Positions 38,408 through 50,024 are shown, numbered from the stretch's first letter. The stretch is DNA of 64,000 bases from Hyperoodon ampullatus (GCA_949752795.1 OX457061.1:28772425-28836424), one strand, 5' to 3'. Notes: a model not told the origin generated them from the letters alone. Numbers and translations are program-made.

Positions 38408-39737
38408 AAATCGTGTTGGGAAAACTGGACAGCTACATGTAAAAAAAATGAAATTAGAACATTCTTTAACACCACAGCAAAAAGATCTAAATTTAAGACC
38501 AGATACTATAAAACTTTTAGAGGAAAATATTGGCAGAACACTCTTTGACATAAATCACAGCAATATGTTTTTTGATCCATTTCCTAGAGAAATGGAAATA
38601 AAAACAAAAATAAACAAATGGGACCTAATTAAATTCAAAAGCTTTTGCACAGCAAAGACAACCATAAACAAAACAAAAAGACAACCCACTGAATGGGAGA
38701 AAATATTTGCAAACGATGTGACTGACAAGTGATTAGTCTCCAAAATTTACAAACAGCTCATGTGGCTCAATATCTAAACAACAAACAACCCAATCAAAAC
38801 ATGGGCAGAAGTTCTAACTAGACATTTATCCAAAGAAGACATACAGATGGCTGAGAGGCACATGAAAAGATGCTCAACATTGCTTATTATTAGAGAAATG
38901 CAAATCAAAACTACAATAAGATATCACCTCACACCAGTCAGAATGGCCATCATCAAAAAACCTACAAACAGTAAATCCTGGAGAGGGTGTGGAGAAAAGG
39001 GAACCCTCCTACACTGTTTTTGGAAATGTAAATTGACACAGCCACTATGGAGAACAGTATGGAGGTTCCTGAAAAAACTAAAAATAGAGCTACCATGTGA
39101 TCCAGCAATCCCAATCCTGGGCATATATCTGGAGAAAAACATGGTTTGAAAGGATACATGAACCCCAATATTCACTGCAGCGCTGTTCACAATACCCAAG
39201 ACATGGAAGCAGCCTAAATGTCAATTGACAGATGAATAGTTAAAGAAGACGTGATACATACATACAATGGAATAATACTCAGCCATTAAAAAGAATGAAA
39301 TAATTCCCTTTTCAGCAACAGGGATGGACCTGGAAATTATCATACCAAGTCAGACAGAGAAAAACAAATATCATATGATATCACATATGTATAATCTAAA
39401 AAATGATACAAATGAACTTATTTACAAAACAGAAACAGACTCAGAGAAAGAATTTATGGCTACTAGGGGGAAGGGTTGGGGGAGGGATAGATTGGGAGTT
39501 TGGGATTGACATGTACACACTGCTGTATTTACAATATACAACCAACAAGGACCTACTGTACAGCACAGGAAACTGCTCAAAATTCTGCAATAACCTAAAT
39601 GTGAAAATAATTTGAAAAAGAATAGATACAAGTATATATATAACTGAATCACTTTGTTGTATACCTGAAGCTAACACAACATTGTTAGTCACCTGTTCTC
39701 CAATGTAAAATAAAAATTAAAAGAAAAAAGGAATGAG

Positions 39738-40022
39738 CCCCTGTATTGAATAATCCATAATCTATTTCAGAGCCATAGCAGAACTTTGTTTCCTGTACCA
39801 TCTACCTCAATGGAGCCGACTCAACTGAGGAACATTTCCATCAGGACTGGTCCCTAAAATGGACTGCTAATGAGAACATGCATTTACTTTTTCAAGACAG
39901 AAAGTCATTTCTTCTTATGAGAAATTTTTTGTGTTCAAGCTAAAATACTGTTTATGCAAATTCAGTTATTTTAGGATTTATCCATTTGTCTTCTCTGTTG
40001 CAAGTGACCAACACTTGGTTCC
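39738..40022. other. Unique spacer
   Basis: Short interval between L1 copy B and the MaLR LTR. Nothing recognised. Confidence 0.55.
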
Positions 40023-40387
40023 TGTGATGGACTAAATGTTTGTCCCCTCCCCCAAAATCCATATGTTGAAATCTAACCTCTAATGTGATGGTATTTGGAG
40101 GTGAGACCTTTGGAATGTAATTAGGTCATAAAGGTGGTGCCCTCATAAATGGTACTAATGCCCTTACAAGAAGAGTTCAAAGAGTTGGCCTGCTCTCTCT
40201 CCACAATGTGAAGACACAATGAGAATCTTTCAGTCTGCAACCTGGTAGAGGGCTCTGGCTCTTACCAGAAACCAACCATGCTGGCACCCTGATCTCAGAC
40301 TTCCAGCCCACAGAAATTGTGATAAACTTCTGTTGTTTGTAAGCCACCCGTTCGTGGTATTTTGTTATAGCAGCTTGAACTAAGACA
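40023..40387 (+). mobile_element. Solitary MaLR-type LTR (MLT1/MST-like)
   Basis: A 365-bp long terminal repeat that begins TGTGATGG and ends AAGACA. The CCATATGTTGAAATCTAACC, AATGTGATGGTATTTGGAGG and CAGACTTCCAGCCCACAG strings are characteristic of the mammalian-apparent LTR retrotransposons (ERVL-MaLR). The terminal GATAAACTTCTGTTGTTTGT stands where the polyadenylation region lies. Flanking pentamers GTTCC and ATTCC match at four of five positions, as expected for a 5-bp duplication. No internal gag-like region is present, so it is a solo LTR formed by LTR-LTR recombination. It encodes nothing. Confidence 0.9.
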
Positions 40388-40392
40388 ATTCC

Positions 40393-40991
40393 AGTGGACC
40401 AAGTAAATCCATGACCTCTCAAAGCACAAACTTATGAACTCACCCTTATTTTTTTTAGGATAAGTGGTGTGTTTCTGAAGCTATTCAGTATCAAATAGTG
40501 AAATCTACTATAAATATTAAGTAGCTTGACTTTTCCAACACTCTCATCCTCTGCTTATTGGCCTTGTCTGTATTCTGTACTAGGAGATAGGATGGTATAT
40601 GGTGAAGTGTAGTTTCTCGACCAGATTAGCTGTCTTGTAATGCTGTCCTGTCATGTGATAACAATATGAGCTTGGGAAAGTTAATTAACCACTCATTATC
40701 TGCCCCTTATTATCTACCCTTGCAATTCTTCAAAAGCTGGTACACAAGCACACCATGTTCAGCCTTGCTTGTGAGGTCATGTCTGGAGTCTTGCCCTCCA
40801 GGACTCCACTATGCACCAGGAATAAGAGGAAGGTACATCATTCAATTTATATAAAAGTGACCCAAATAAGTGCCATAAGATGCACATAAAAATAAAAACA
40901 ATGTTTGCCCGAAGCAGGAAGAGATTGTCTTAGACTCAGGAAATTACAGAGGATAGATTCACAAGGGATGCTACAAGGAACAGAGCTTTAT
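40393..40991. other. Mostly unique; possible MIR scrap near 40.66 kb
   Basis: Around 40660-40720 the string GAGCTTGGGAAAGTTAATTAACC resembles the MIR core, but flanking support is weak. The 62-codon frame 40666-40854 is unrecognised. Confidence 0.4.
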
Positions 40992-41190
40992 CATATAGTG
41001 TTTAAAAGCAGTATTTTAAAATTAGATATGGATTGGAATTGAATTTCTACACCTAACTAGCTTTATGATCCAGAGCAAGCTATTTACTTTCTCTGTCCTA
41101 TTTCCTTAAGTGAAATGTGAATAATATTATTTATTTCATTTGTAAAGGGCTTGACACAGTGCTTGGCCCATAATTCATGACTAAACCCAA
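40992..41190 (+). mobile_element. MIR SINE (ancient)
   Basis: Forward MIR: an AGTGTTTAAAAGCAG head region, CTAACTAGCTTTATGATCCA, GAGCAAGCTATTTACTTTCT, then the AATAATATTATTTATTTCAT and GGGCTTGACACAGTGCTTGG tail. Diverged but in the right order. Confidence 0.82.
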
Positions 41191-41613
41191 ATTGTTTTTT
41201 CTTCTTCTCCTTCTACATAGTTTTAAAATATTTGTTCTGCTTGGTTAAAAAGTAGAAAGATTCCAGGAAGAAATATACCAGCTGACACAAACACATCTAC
41301 ATACACTGGATGTCTCTTATCTGCCCTTGAAGATACACTCTCTGTTTCTCTATTCCCCTCTCTGTATCCTGAAAGGCTGAAATGTATGGGCTACAACAGG
41401 ATTCCTCATTCCTAGGTTTCATGATGGGTTTGGCAAAAAGAAGTCCTGAGAGGAGATAGGAGGGAGATAGGAGAGTTAATTCAGAACAATGATTACTCCA
41501 GCTCCATCCTTTTAGGTCTGCTTCAGTCTGTTAGTATCCCTCTTGATGAAAAGTTTTAGCTCTTGTCAGATGATCCTCTCCTTGAAACCATTTTTGTTTT
41601 TGCAATGTAATAA
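41191..41613. other. Unclassified, possibly an ancient repeat
   Basis: About 41310-41500 has the texture of a mammal-wide repeat (GGGCTACAACAGGATTCCTC near 41389, then a GA-rich GAGATAGGAGGGAGATAGGA run). I could not assign a family. No gene. Confidence 0.35.
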
Positions 41614-41626
41614 TGCATCTTGTCTT

Positions 41627-41955
41627 TTTTTTGACTGCGTTGGGTCTTTGTTGCTGCACGCGGGCTTTCTCTAGTTGCGGTGAGCAGGGGCTACTCTTCG
41701 TTGAGGTGCATGGGCTTCTCATTGCGGTGGCTTCTCTTGTTGCGGAGCACAGGCTCTAGGCACGTGGGCTTCAGTAGTTGTGGCACACGGGCTTCAGTAT
41801 TTGTGGCTCGCAGGCTATAGAGTGCAGGCTCAGTAGTTGTGGCGCACAGGCTTAATTTCTCCGCGGCATGTGGGATCTTCCTGGACCAGGGCTCGAACCC
41901 GTGTCCCCTGCATTGGCAGGTGGATTCTTAACCACTGCGCTACCAGGGAAATCCC
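41627..41955 (-). mobile_element. CHR-1-like tRNA-derived SINE
   Basis: Long-form CHR SINE in reverse orientation with a short T-rich left edge. A perfect 13-bp duplication TGCATCTTGTCTT lies at 41614-41626 and 41956-41968. The GAACCCGTGTCCC core of the reversed tRNA-like head is near 41896. Confidence 0.96.
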
Positions 41956-41968
41956 TGCATCTTGTCTT

Positions 41969-44158
41969 AACTTGCCAAATAACTAATATTCCTAGCTTCA
42001 TCTCTTCAGGACCAGGGGTGTTAAAGAAATCTGGTGTTACTAGCTTTTGGGTACAATACTACCTACTGTGGTGTCTGCATGGTCACACCTTTGAAAATAA
42101 TCCTTTTATTAGCTCTTCTCTGAATTATCCTTAGAGCGTGCCCTTTGGCTTTTCTGGGACCCTGAATAATGTATGTGTGCATGCATAGAAAAATGGGATT
42201 GCATATGTACTAAAAAGAAATGAGAATAAGAACCATATAAAAGAAGGACATGGTTTAAAAGAAAAACAAACAAACAAGCCAAAGAAATAATAAGGAAATG
42301 GTTGTAGCTATCTTTCCAACTTCCTGGAATTCCTCACATATTTTCAAGTATTGTTAGTACATAATTACAATGACTATTAGTATGAAGGATTCATAATAAG
42401 TTTTACATGTGATGTGGCTTTTATTTTTTGAATCAAATGTTTCTTAAGCTTTTGTGACTGTGTTTCTGAAAATTATTATGTCTACTGCTCTGTTTTCTTA
42501 AAGAATTTAGGGAATTTATTTTCACTGAGGTGGGATTTTAATTCTCTTATAGTATCCTAGAGAAAATTGAATGTGATTTTCAAATGCAACCAGGCCATTA
42601 TCTGGGCAGTACTCTTGTGAGCACTGCTTTCTGTTAAGGCATGGGATTATAATCTATGAGTTTCTAGAATAATTAAAAATAAAGAAACATCAGGAATGAA
42701 CTCTCCTGTTCATTATTGCTAATATTTTATTCTGTGGATAGTATTCAAGTTTTCTCCTTAAATATCTCATAAGACAAATATTATGTGTTTAAAAATAGAC
42801 TACATGGTAAGTCATATGAGTAATAGCCCAGAAAAATTAAGGTGGTCTTTGAAATAAAGTCTTTTCTTCCCACTTTCCAGTGGTTTGGCTATCATTCATA
42901 CATTCTCAAGAGTAAAGCACAAGGAACATACAAGTTTTGAACCATACTTCTTCCTTTAATTATCAAGTCCTCTCCTGCCTGCCTTGAGGAGTGAGGTCAA
43001 CAGAGTCTCCAAAGCATAAGGGAATTCCAAAGTCTAGTATGCCAGCAAAGCCCCAAATTCCCCTCAATAAAAAGAGTCCTTACCAAATTTAATTTCTTAT
43101 GTTTACAATCTTTTACTTATCATCAAAGCAAAAGTCCTTTGTTTAATTTCTGTGAAGGTTGGGAGAGAAGAAATGTCCATTCTATAGTAACAGAAGATAA
43201 CCACATACCCATTCCAAGAATAGACATTTCTACGCTGTTAGGGGTGCTGTGGATTTTTCTCACGACTTTTAAACACTTTTCATTTTTTGTCCTTGTCAAC
43301 TACTTATCCCATCTCAGAAATAGATGAGATACATATCTGTGAGGAAATGTAGGGAAAAGGGTTTGATCCTAACACAGAAAAGGCATGCTTCTGAAGTCTG
43401 AATAAACGTCTTTGTTTCTCATTTCCCATCTAACTCAAATATATTTAGTCTATGTTTATACAACAACTCCTTAGGATCTGTTAAATAGTATATACTATTT
43501 CTTCTGTGAGTAGGAGGAATAATACAGTTAAAACAAAGCTCTAATTTAAGAGAAAAATAGCTCATTTAATACTTAGTAATTTGGAATATACTTCTGAATG
43601 ATCGGGAAGCATTACTTTATAAACAAAAGTCTTCCCATCAAGAGAATGATTTCTTGGGCTGGGTTATTTAGAGGGTCAAGATATGGATGAACTGTAAATG
43701 AAGTAGGATCTAAATGAAACTAAATTTAGGAAAATAGATTAGTAATATTATTTAAGTGATGTTGCTTTTTCTTAATCTCAGTCCAAAGATAAATGTATTA
43801 TCTTCCAAAATTAAGGTTTCTCGTTCCTAATGTTTTGAATTTGAAAGCATGCAGGCTTTTTCTTTTTCCTCTTCTTTTTTTTTTCCTCCTCCTTCAGCAG
43901 CGTATTTATGTGGGTGTGTATTTATTTATTTATAAAATATTTACTTTTTTATTAAAAAATCAAAATTTCCTAGAATGATTTAAGAAATAATAAAGGAGGT
44001 AAAATTGGAAAAGACAGCCCAAAGCTCCAAGTATGGATTCACCTCTATCAGTTGGTCAAGGTTCAAGAATCAAATTTGAAGTTCGAGGAGAATGCTTAAT
44101 CTGAGAAAGCTAGATTTGGAAACACATTCTGGAAGAGGGTCCATGGAAAGTGTAAGCA
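41969..44158. other. AT-rich unique sequence, no gene seen
   Basis: No repeat family or exon recognised. T-rich tract at 43857-43890. Short frames (43139-43327, 43793-43978) are unrecognised. Confidence 0.6.
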
Positions 44159-44167
44159 CCAGCTTTT

Positions 44168-44372
44168 TTTTTTTTTTTTTTGTGGTACGCGGGCCTCTCA
44201 CTGTTGTGGCCTCTCCCGTTGCGGAGCACAGGCTCCGGATGCGCAGGCTCAGCAGCCATGGCTCACGGGCCCAGCCGCTCCGCGGCATATGGGATCCTCC
44301 CAGACCGGGGCACGAACCCGTATCCCCTGCATCGGCAGGCGGACTCTCAACCACTGCGCCACCAGGGAGGCC
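44168..44372 (-). mobile_element. CHR-2-like tRNA-derived SINE
   Basis: Reverse-orientation short-form CHR SINE starting from a poly(T) run, with the reversed B-box near 44320 and ending CACCAGGGAGGCC. The 9-bp duplication CCAGCTTTT lies at 44159-44167 and 44373-44381. Frames on both strands are SINE sequence. Confidence 0.95.
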
Positions 44373-44381
44373 CCAGCTTTT

Positions 44382-46439
44382 AAATCATTAATTTTAGTTA
44401 ATACAAGGAGACATGAACAAAAACTATTGATCTTGGGCACTGGTAAGAACATGGAAGGCTGCAAGGAATTACAAAGAAATTCCCTTTGAATATTGATACC
44501 AAACATAGTACAAGGACTCTTGAATTACTAAGTTGCCTGGGGACAAGGAAGAGCCTGATGACCTCACAAGCTAATATATAATGTAAATATCTGGCTGGGC
44601 ATTGAGAGTAGCTAAAATCAAGATAGATAGGAGCAAGGGCTTGCTTGAGAGAATAAGGTAGAAGTAGATATATTGTTATATATTATATTCTAAATATCTG
44701 ATAAACATTTTTATCTTTATTAATATAAATCATTTTATAAGTGACTCATACTCATATATGAATTCCTAATCAAATTGTCAATGTTCTGATAATAATTCAT
44801 TGTGTAAACTGTATACGCCTTTACTCTTTGACCTATGCTTATCCTGCTTATAGTAATGCCATTGCTCTCTCACTTATCTAATACCATATATCTATCTATC
44901 AATGAAAACAGAAAATTGCAAAAATAATTTACTTTGTCAGTGGCTATACTACTGACAGTGTGCCATAAAGACATGAACAGTAATTCATTTCCAAGAGGGA
45001 GCTGATTCAAGGTTTTACATTTTTGAGCTCATGCTTAAACTTTCCTCAAGTTTTGTCTTACATCTCTCTCTCTCTCTCTCTATCTGATAGATATATCCCA
45101 TGTAATGTGACTGAAGGAGATATTTTTACTGGGATATATTAGAGAAATTAAAGAATAGGCATATGTAGTCAAGTATAATTTTTGCTTAAAATATCAAAAT
45201 AGCATAAATCATATTTAAGAGAATTAATCTATGAATAGATAACAGAGTGTATGGTCTGGGCTTACTTCCATTGGATTGTCTGCTTTTAGAAATTGCTTTT
45301 TTAAAAAACTGTAATGGGAAAATATAGTCAGGCTTTAGGTTTAATGATGTATACTGAAAGAAGCTAATTTTCTTGAACCAAGCTTTATTTATTACAGTAA
45401 CAATAATATGGATGTTAGAACAAGCTCCAAAATGTAATTAGAAGACTTATATAAGTTCCTCTTTCAAACTCACCTGCAAAATAGCACAGTTATTTTAATT
45501 TAAAATACAAATTAAATGAGTATTTTTGAAAAGTGCCCTCTTTAAAGAAAAAAAAACACACACAACAACTTTCTGACTGCTAAATTGGTTAACGGAGAAA
45601 AGCTCGGTTTTGTAGCACATCATGGTGATTTTCATGAGTTTATTATTCAGACTGAATGAAATAGTGCAGCACAGCCATGTTTGAGAGCTCAGAACTTTGT
45701 TAGTTGTGTCTGGTTTTGATTCTAAAAATAATAGAACTAGCACTAGTGTTTGCTGTTATTTTTTCTACATTTTTCTTAAATTTTCTGCCAATTGCAGAGT
45801 CAAGTGTGTTAAAATCTTATCAATATTGAATTTGTCAATATTTCTTTGGAAAGAACTGCCTGTTTTTTTCCCTTCGTATTTTTTGAAGCTTACTATTAGG
45901 TAAATAGATTGTTGTTGTCAGGATGAAAACTAAGAAATATTTTCCCAGATTCTCTAGACAGTAAGTCCCAGAATAAATTCTTCCAACGAGAAGAACTACC
46001 ACAAGTTTTGAAGACAGGCATGTTGGAGAAGTTGCTAGTTTTCAGAAGCAGCAGCAGGCAAGCACCTGGTCACCAGGGCACAGTAGGTGTGCTGCCAGCA
46101 GGAACAGGTCCACCTAAGAATCTCACACATCAGTACTGTAGATGCAACGTTCATTTTTATAAAATGGCCTTTTTGAATTTAGTAATAACTTTGGTCTTAC
46201 AGTCTATCATTTCTAACACAAGTGACTACACTAGCTTTATTTTGTTTACCTGTTACATGTTGTTTGCATCCACTTTTCTTTCAACTTTTCTGTTAACTTT
46301 GGTTTCAGCTGTACTTTTACAAGCAAAATATAGCTAGATGTTTTTCCAGTAGATAATTATTCATATTTTGATTGGAGTAATTGGTACTGTTACATTTATT
46401 CTTGTTTGTGATATAGTTAATTTATTTCATCTACTTAAT
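44382..46439. other. AT-rich unique sequence, no gene seen
   Basis: Contains a TC microsatellite (45063-45081). Frames such as 45495-45743 (minus) and 46008-46337 (plus, hydrophobic second half) are unrecognised. The latter overlaps the only GC-richer patch (46010-46120), but no splice or domain evidence supports a gene. Confidence 0.55.
45063..45081. repeat. (TC)n microsatellite
   Basis: About nine TC units, visible directly. Confidence 0.9.
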
Positions 46440-47045
46440 TTTATAATTTTTTAGATAAAAATGACAAGGAATACAATACAAAGATGCTTAGTATAGGATT
46501 CAGTAAGTTTTGATATATGTTTATCCTTGTATAACCTCCACTCCAATGAAGATATAGGGCCTATTCACCACCTACACGTAACTGTAGGCAATCATTATTC
46601 TAGTCTCTATCATCATAGATGAGTTTTGCTTGTTTCTGAACATTATATAAGTGAAATCATAAAGTATATAATATTTTGTATCTGGATTCTTTCACTGAAC
46701 ATATTTATGAGATTCATAAATACTACTGACATGACTACATTCATAAAAACTACTGACATGCATCAGTAGTTTAAATTCTTTTAACCATTCTCCTAAAAAT
46801 GGCCTTTGGGGGTTTTTACAGTGTTTAGTTACTATGAATAAAATTTCTATGAATATTCTTGTACAATGTTTTATGTTTTTGTTTCTCTTTGGTAAATATG
46901 TAGGATTGGCATGGATGAGTCATAGAGTAGATTTCTGTTTAAGTTTATAAGAAATTTTCAAACCCTTTTTTCCAAATTGTTCTACCACTTGACATTCCCA
47001 CAATGTATGAGAGTTCTAACTGTTCCACATCCTCATATGATGGTC
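46440..47045 (-). mobile_element. Old L1 3' part (L1M-type)
   Basis: Reverse-strand, strongly diverged L1. The section ATAAGTGAAATCATAAAGTA, then TGGATTCTTTCACTGAACAT, then ATTCATAAATACT corresponds to the 3' region of old L1s read backwards. ACTATGAATAAAATTTCTAT, TTCCAAATTGTTCTACCACT and GACATTCCCACAATGTATGA correspond to the ORF2 C-terminus. No coding capacity. Confidence 0.82.
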
Positions 47046-47727
47046 CTTTCTGCCAACACTCACTTGTCCCATCTGTACATAAAGGAAACAACTGCAATGT
47101 TGAGCTCTGAGCAGTCAGAGAACTGGAGTATTTCCTTGCATTCTGTTCCTGTAATCCTTCTAGACACCCTTTGGGAATGAAGGATACTACAATGCAGATG
47201 CCTGTGATCTGGGAGAAGTCCTCCAAATTGGAGCTGAGCCATGTAGACACCTATTGTGGCAAAGAGTCCAACCTTCTTACTAAATGGCCTTTGGAAAAAG
47301 CTGGCTAGTTCTCCACACATACTCCCTCCATCCCCAAGGAATTTTTAAAGGAAAATAATTCAGAAAGCATCTTTCTTGTGAATCTATATAATAACAGACT
47401 ATTATATGAAATACTTTAATTTTCTGCTTATTTGTAACCCCCTGGTTCACTTGTGAAGGACTGACTACACAGACTAGACAAATATGAAATTATAAAATAT
47501 TTTATTCATTGTTTATTAAGAAATTATGAGATAAATGCAGAGTTTAAAATTAACATATATCATGTGAATTATCAAGTAGATATCTATGATTTCACATATG
47601 GACGTCTTATATAAAGATCAAGAAGATCTCAGTCAACATGTATGATTACCAAACAGATGGTAAGTTTTTACATAATGGTAAAAACGATAAAGACCCTACT
47701 GACAAACCTTATAGAACTATCACTAGG

Positions 47728-47758
<31 letters not shown>

Positions 47759-48239
47759 TACACACACACGTGTACTTTTAATACAAAACTTTTAGAATAC
47801 AATAGAGAGGAGATAATCAGCTCTGATGCATTATGGCCTTTGTACACTAGATGTAAAATTGTTAATTTCCTTCAGGTTTATTGCAAACCATTAACCATAG
47901 GAGTGTCATGCACCTTTCCTAAACAGTACAATAGTTTGGGGGCTCATTAGATCCTTCTCAGTCTCATGAAGTATAAACCACCAAATGCACCAAGTGTGTT
48001 CTTGACTTTGTCCACATCTATGTTATCTGGGTGAAAGCCTTAAAAGGGCCAAAGAGAGCAGCTGCTAGCAAAGACAATATCAAAGAGTATGAAGCCAACC
48101 AAGAAGGAGGCAGATTTGCTGTGGGGGTCCCTATGATTGGTCTGTTGTATGGTGTTTCTAGAACCACCTGATGTGCTATTAGAAGGCTCTGATCAGAAGG
48201 AAGCAGAAATTAGAAATAATGCAGTGGCTTCCTTTTTAA
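47046..48239. other. Unassigned sequence, no gene confirmed
   Basis: Contains an A/TA/CA microsatellite (47728-47769). About 47950-48130 on the minus strand gives two short overlapping hydrophobic reading stretches, a faint hint of a decayed processed gene copy, but I could not name a parent. The interval separates two minus-strand old L1 pieces that might once have been one element. Confidence 0.4.
47728..47769. repeat. Compound microsatellite (A)n(TA)n(CA)n
   Basis: About 15 A, then about nine TA units, then four to five CA units, contiguous. Confidence 0.95.
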
Positions 48240-48242
48240 TAT

Positions 48243-48545
48243 GGATGTCTTTATATTTCATTTTATTGTCTAATTGCCGAGGCTAGAAACTCCAGCACAA
48301 TGTCAAAAAGAAGTGATGAAACTGGTTATCCTTATTTTGTTGTGATCTTAGTTTTGATGTAAATATAATGTTAGCTGCATTTTTTAAAACGTAGATATGC
48401 TTATCAGGTTGAGGAAGTTTCCTTCAATTCTTAGTTTCTTAAGTGTTTTTATGATGAAAAGGTACTGATCTTGTCAAACGTTTTTTCTGAGTCTCTGAAG
48501 ATAATCATGTAATGCTGCCCTTTATTCATTCCAATACTTTTGAGG
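48243..48545 (-). mobile_element. Old L1 ORF2 RT-region fragment
   Basis: Reverse-strand L1. CTTATCAGGTTGAGGAAGTT, then TTTTTATGATGAAAAGGTAC, then TCTTGTCAAACGTTTTTTCT is the backwards form of the block encoding [19 protein letters not shown] to LNIIKA-like residues. Frames are destroyed. Confidence 0.85.
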
Positions 48546-48920
48546 AGAGAGGTTATGCTAAATAATTTATAGCTCTTAAAGAGATTAAAAGGCAGAACTA
48601 CAATTCAAAAGAAAATTACTTTATCTCTGATTCAACCATTTAAATATTTTGTTTGTTTGTTTGATCTTAGGCAGACCCTAAGAATCAAAAGAAGTATAAA
48701 ATCTCATTTCTTCATTCTTTAAATAGATATTTGTAAGCACGTCAAATTATCCAGGCTTGTGCAAAATGCCAGGATGCATAAAAGAAACTAGAGACCCTGG
48801 CCTAAACCAATTTATTACCTGTTTTTTTATGGCCTGAGAATCAAAATTGATTATGTTTTTAAATGACTGAAAAAAATCAAAAGAAGTATAGTATTTCATA
48901 ATAGTTTTAAAATATATGAA
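48546..48920. other. Unique sequence
   Basis: No repeat or gene recognised. Confidence 0.5.
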
Positions 48921-49092
48921 ATCCAAATTCCAGTGTCCATAAATAACATTTTATTGGAACACAGTCATTCATTTATGTACTGTCTATGGCTGTTTTGTGC
49001 TACAGTGGCAAAGTTTGATAGTTGTGACAGAGATAATGTGGCCCCCAAAACCTAAAATATTTACTACGTGTCCCTTTAGAGAAAGGGTCTGA
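48921..49092. mobile_element. hAT-type non-autonomous DNA transposon fragment
   Basis: ATAAATAACATTTTATTGGA, then ACTGTCTATGGCTGTTTTGT, then AAAACCTAAAATATTTACTA, then CCCTTTAGAGAAAGGGTCTG is the body of a common mammalian hAT-derived repeat. The outer terminal inverted repeats are not well preserved, so I do not give a subfamily. Confidence 0.7.
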
Positions 49093-50024
49093 CATATGAC
49101 GTAGATCAACTACAGGCCTTTAATTTGAAGTAGCCTCAAGGAGAAGACAGCCAAAGAAATACACAATGCAATGTAAATATAGGAATGCCAATGGCATTAT
49201 CACCATGGCAGATAATAGAACAGAATTATAAAAGAAGGCTACCGAATACTACCTAAAATTGGCAAAACACACCTCAAGAAGACATTTCTTGATCTTAAAA
49301 GATTGAGAAGAAAGTTCACAATAGAAAATAATTTTGTGGCAGAGAGGTCAGTTAGAACAAGTCATGGAAGTGGGAACTACTGTGGAATAAACAGGAGGTT
49401 TATCAGAATTATGAAGTGTTAAAAGCAACAAAAAAAAAACAGAAGAAAGAAAAAAAGTCATGACAGAATTTTGAAATAGATTTGAGAAAAAGTGATATCA
49501 TGAAAGTATTTTAAATCACTCAATTGAGCATGGATTTCATGTATTTAAACTATATGATTTTAAATTCACAAATAATGTGACCAGGTATATATCAATAGAT
49601 TGGAAAGGTACTCTGGTGACTGGATTTATCTGTATAGTAGATTTAATTTGAGTAATGAGTTTTGAAAGCAGGTAAAAGTGGGTTGAGTGATTAATAGGAG
49701 GTGAGAAACAAGATGGTAAGTGCACTGTAGGATATTCTTTGAGAAAAATTAGATGAGAAATGGGGAAAATGCTGTGAGGTTTCCATGGAGTTTTGTGAGA
49801 TTAGGAAAGGATTTTTATGATGGGAGAGATCTGAATATATGTGAAGTTATGCATGAGGGTCAGTAGCATTGGAGTGAGTCACTACTGAGAATAGTGAAGT
49901 AGTAAGAGGAGGAGCAGTATGCCAGAGAAGACATGACGAAATTCAATCAAAGACATATGATGCACAGTTTGATCTCAAATATTATGAATCACATGAGACT
50001 GTAAGAGTTGTATGAAAGCATATA
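49093..50024. other. Unique sequence, no gene seen
   Basis: A-rich, nothing recognised. One 62-codon minus-strand frame (49537-49725) without domain. Confidence 0.55.

Larger units (their letters stand above)
32774..39400 (+). pseudogene. L1 ORF2 of copy B, broken and split by insertions
   Basis: ATG at 32774, then a recognisable but stop-ridden endonuclease domain (AEYTFFSSAHGTVSWIDHML within 33282-33599). Linker and fingers are at 34028-34303 (SPGPDCSTGEFYSTL). RT with [12 protein letters not shown] and an intact [14 protein letters not shown] is in the 34613-34924 frame. Palm and thumb lie at 35022-35270. A SINE at 35417 and the twin-primed L1 at 35780-38407 interrupt it. The C-terminal third resumes at 38408 ([15 protein letters not shown], then [15 protein letters not shown]) and continues to about 39400 (EIIIPSQTEKNKYH). 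Confidence 0.9.
30701..39720 (+). mobile_element. Full-length L1 LINE (copy B), a host for nested insertions
   Basis: A complete L1 of a different subfamily from copy A: 5' UTR of about 970 bp, ORF1 from 31669, inter-ORF spacer, ORF2 from 32774, and a 3' UTR ending in an A-rich tract near 39720. A target-site duplication brackets it: AAGAAAAAGGAATGAG at 30685-30700 and AAGAAAAAAGGAATGAG at 39721-39737. Inside are a 69-bp L1 tip (32520-32588), a CHR-2 SINE (35417-35624) and a twin-primed L1 (35780-38407). Subtracting these leaves about 6.1 kb of original element, a full-length L1. ORF1 has an internal deletion of roughly 250 bp relative to copy A, and ORF2 has many stops. Confidence 0.93.

Noticed and set aside
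46008..46337. 109-codon frame with hydrophobic C-terminal half as a small membrane protein
   Set aside because: The hydrophobicity comes from T-rich DNA translated as Phe/Leu/Ile; there is no homologue I recognise and no regulatory context.
47950..48230. Processed pseudogene of a small membrane protein on the minus strand
   Set aside because: Two short hydrophobic stretches in different frames suggested it, but I could not identify any parent protein, poly(A) tail or flanking duplication.
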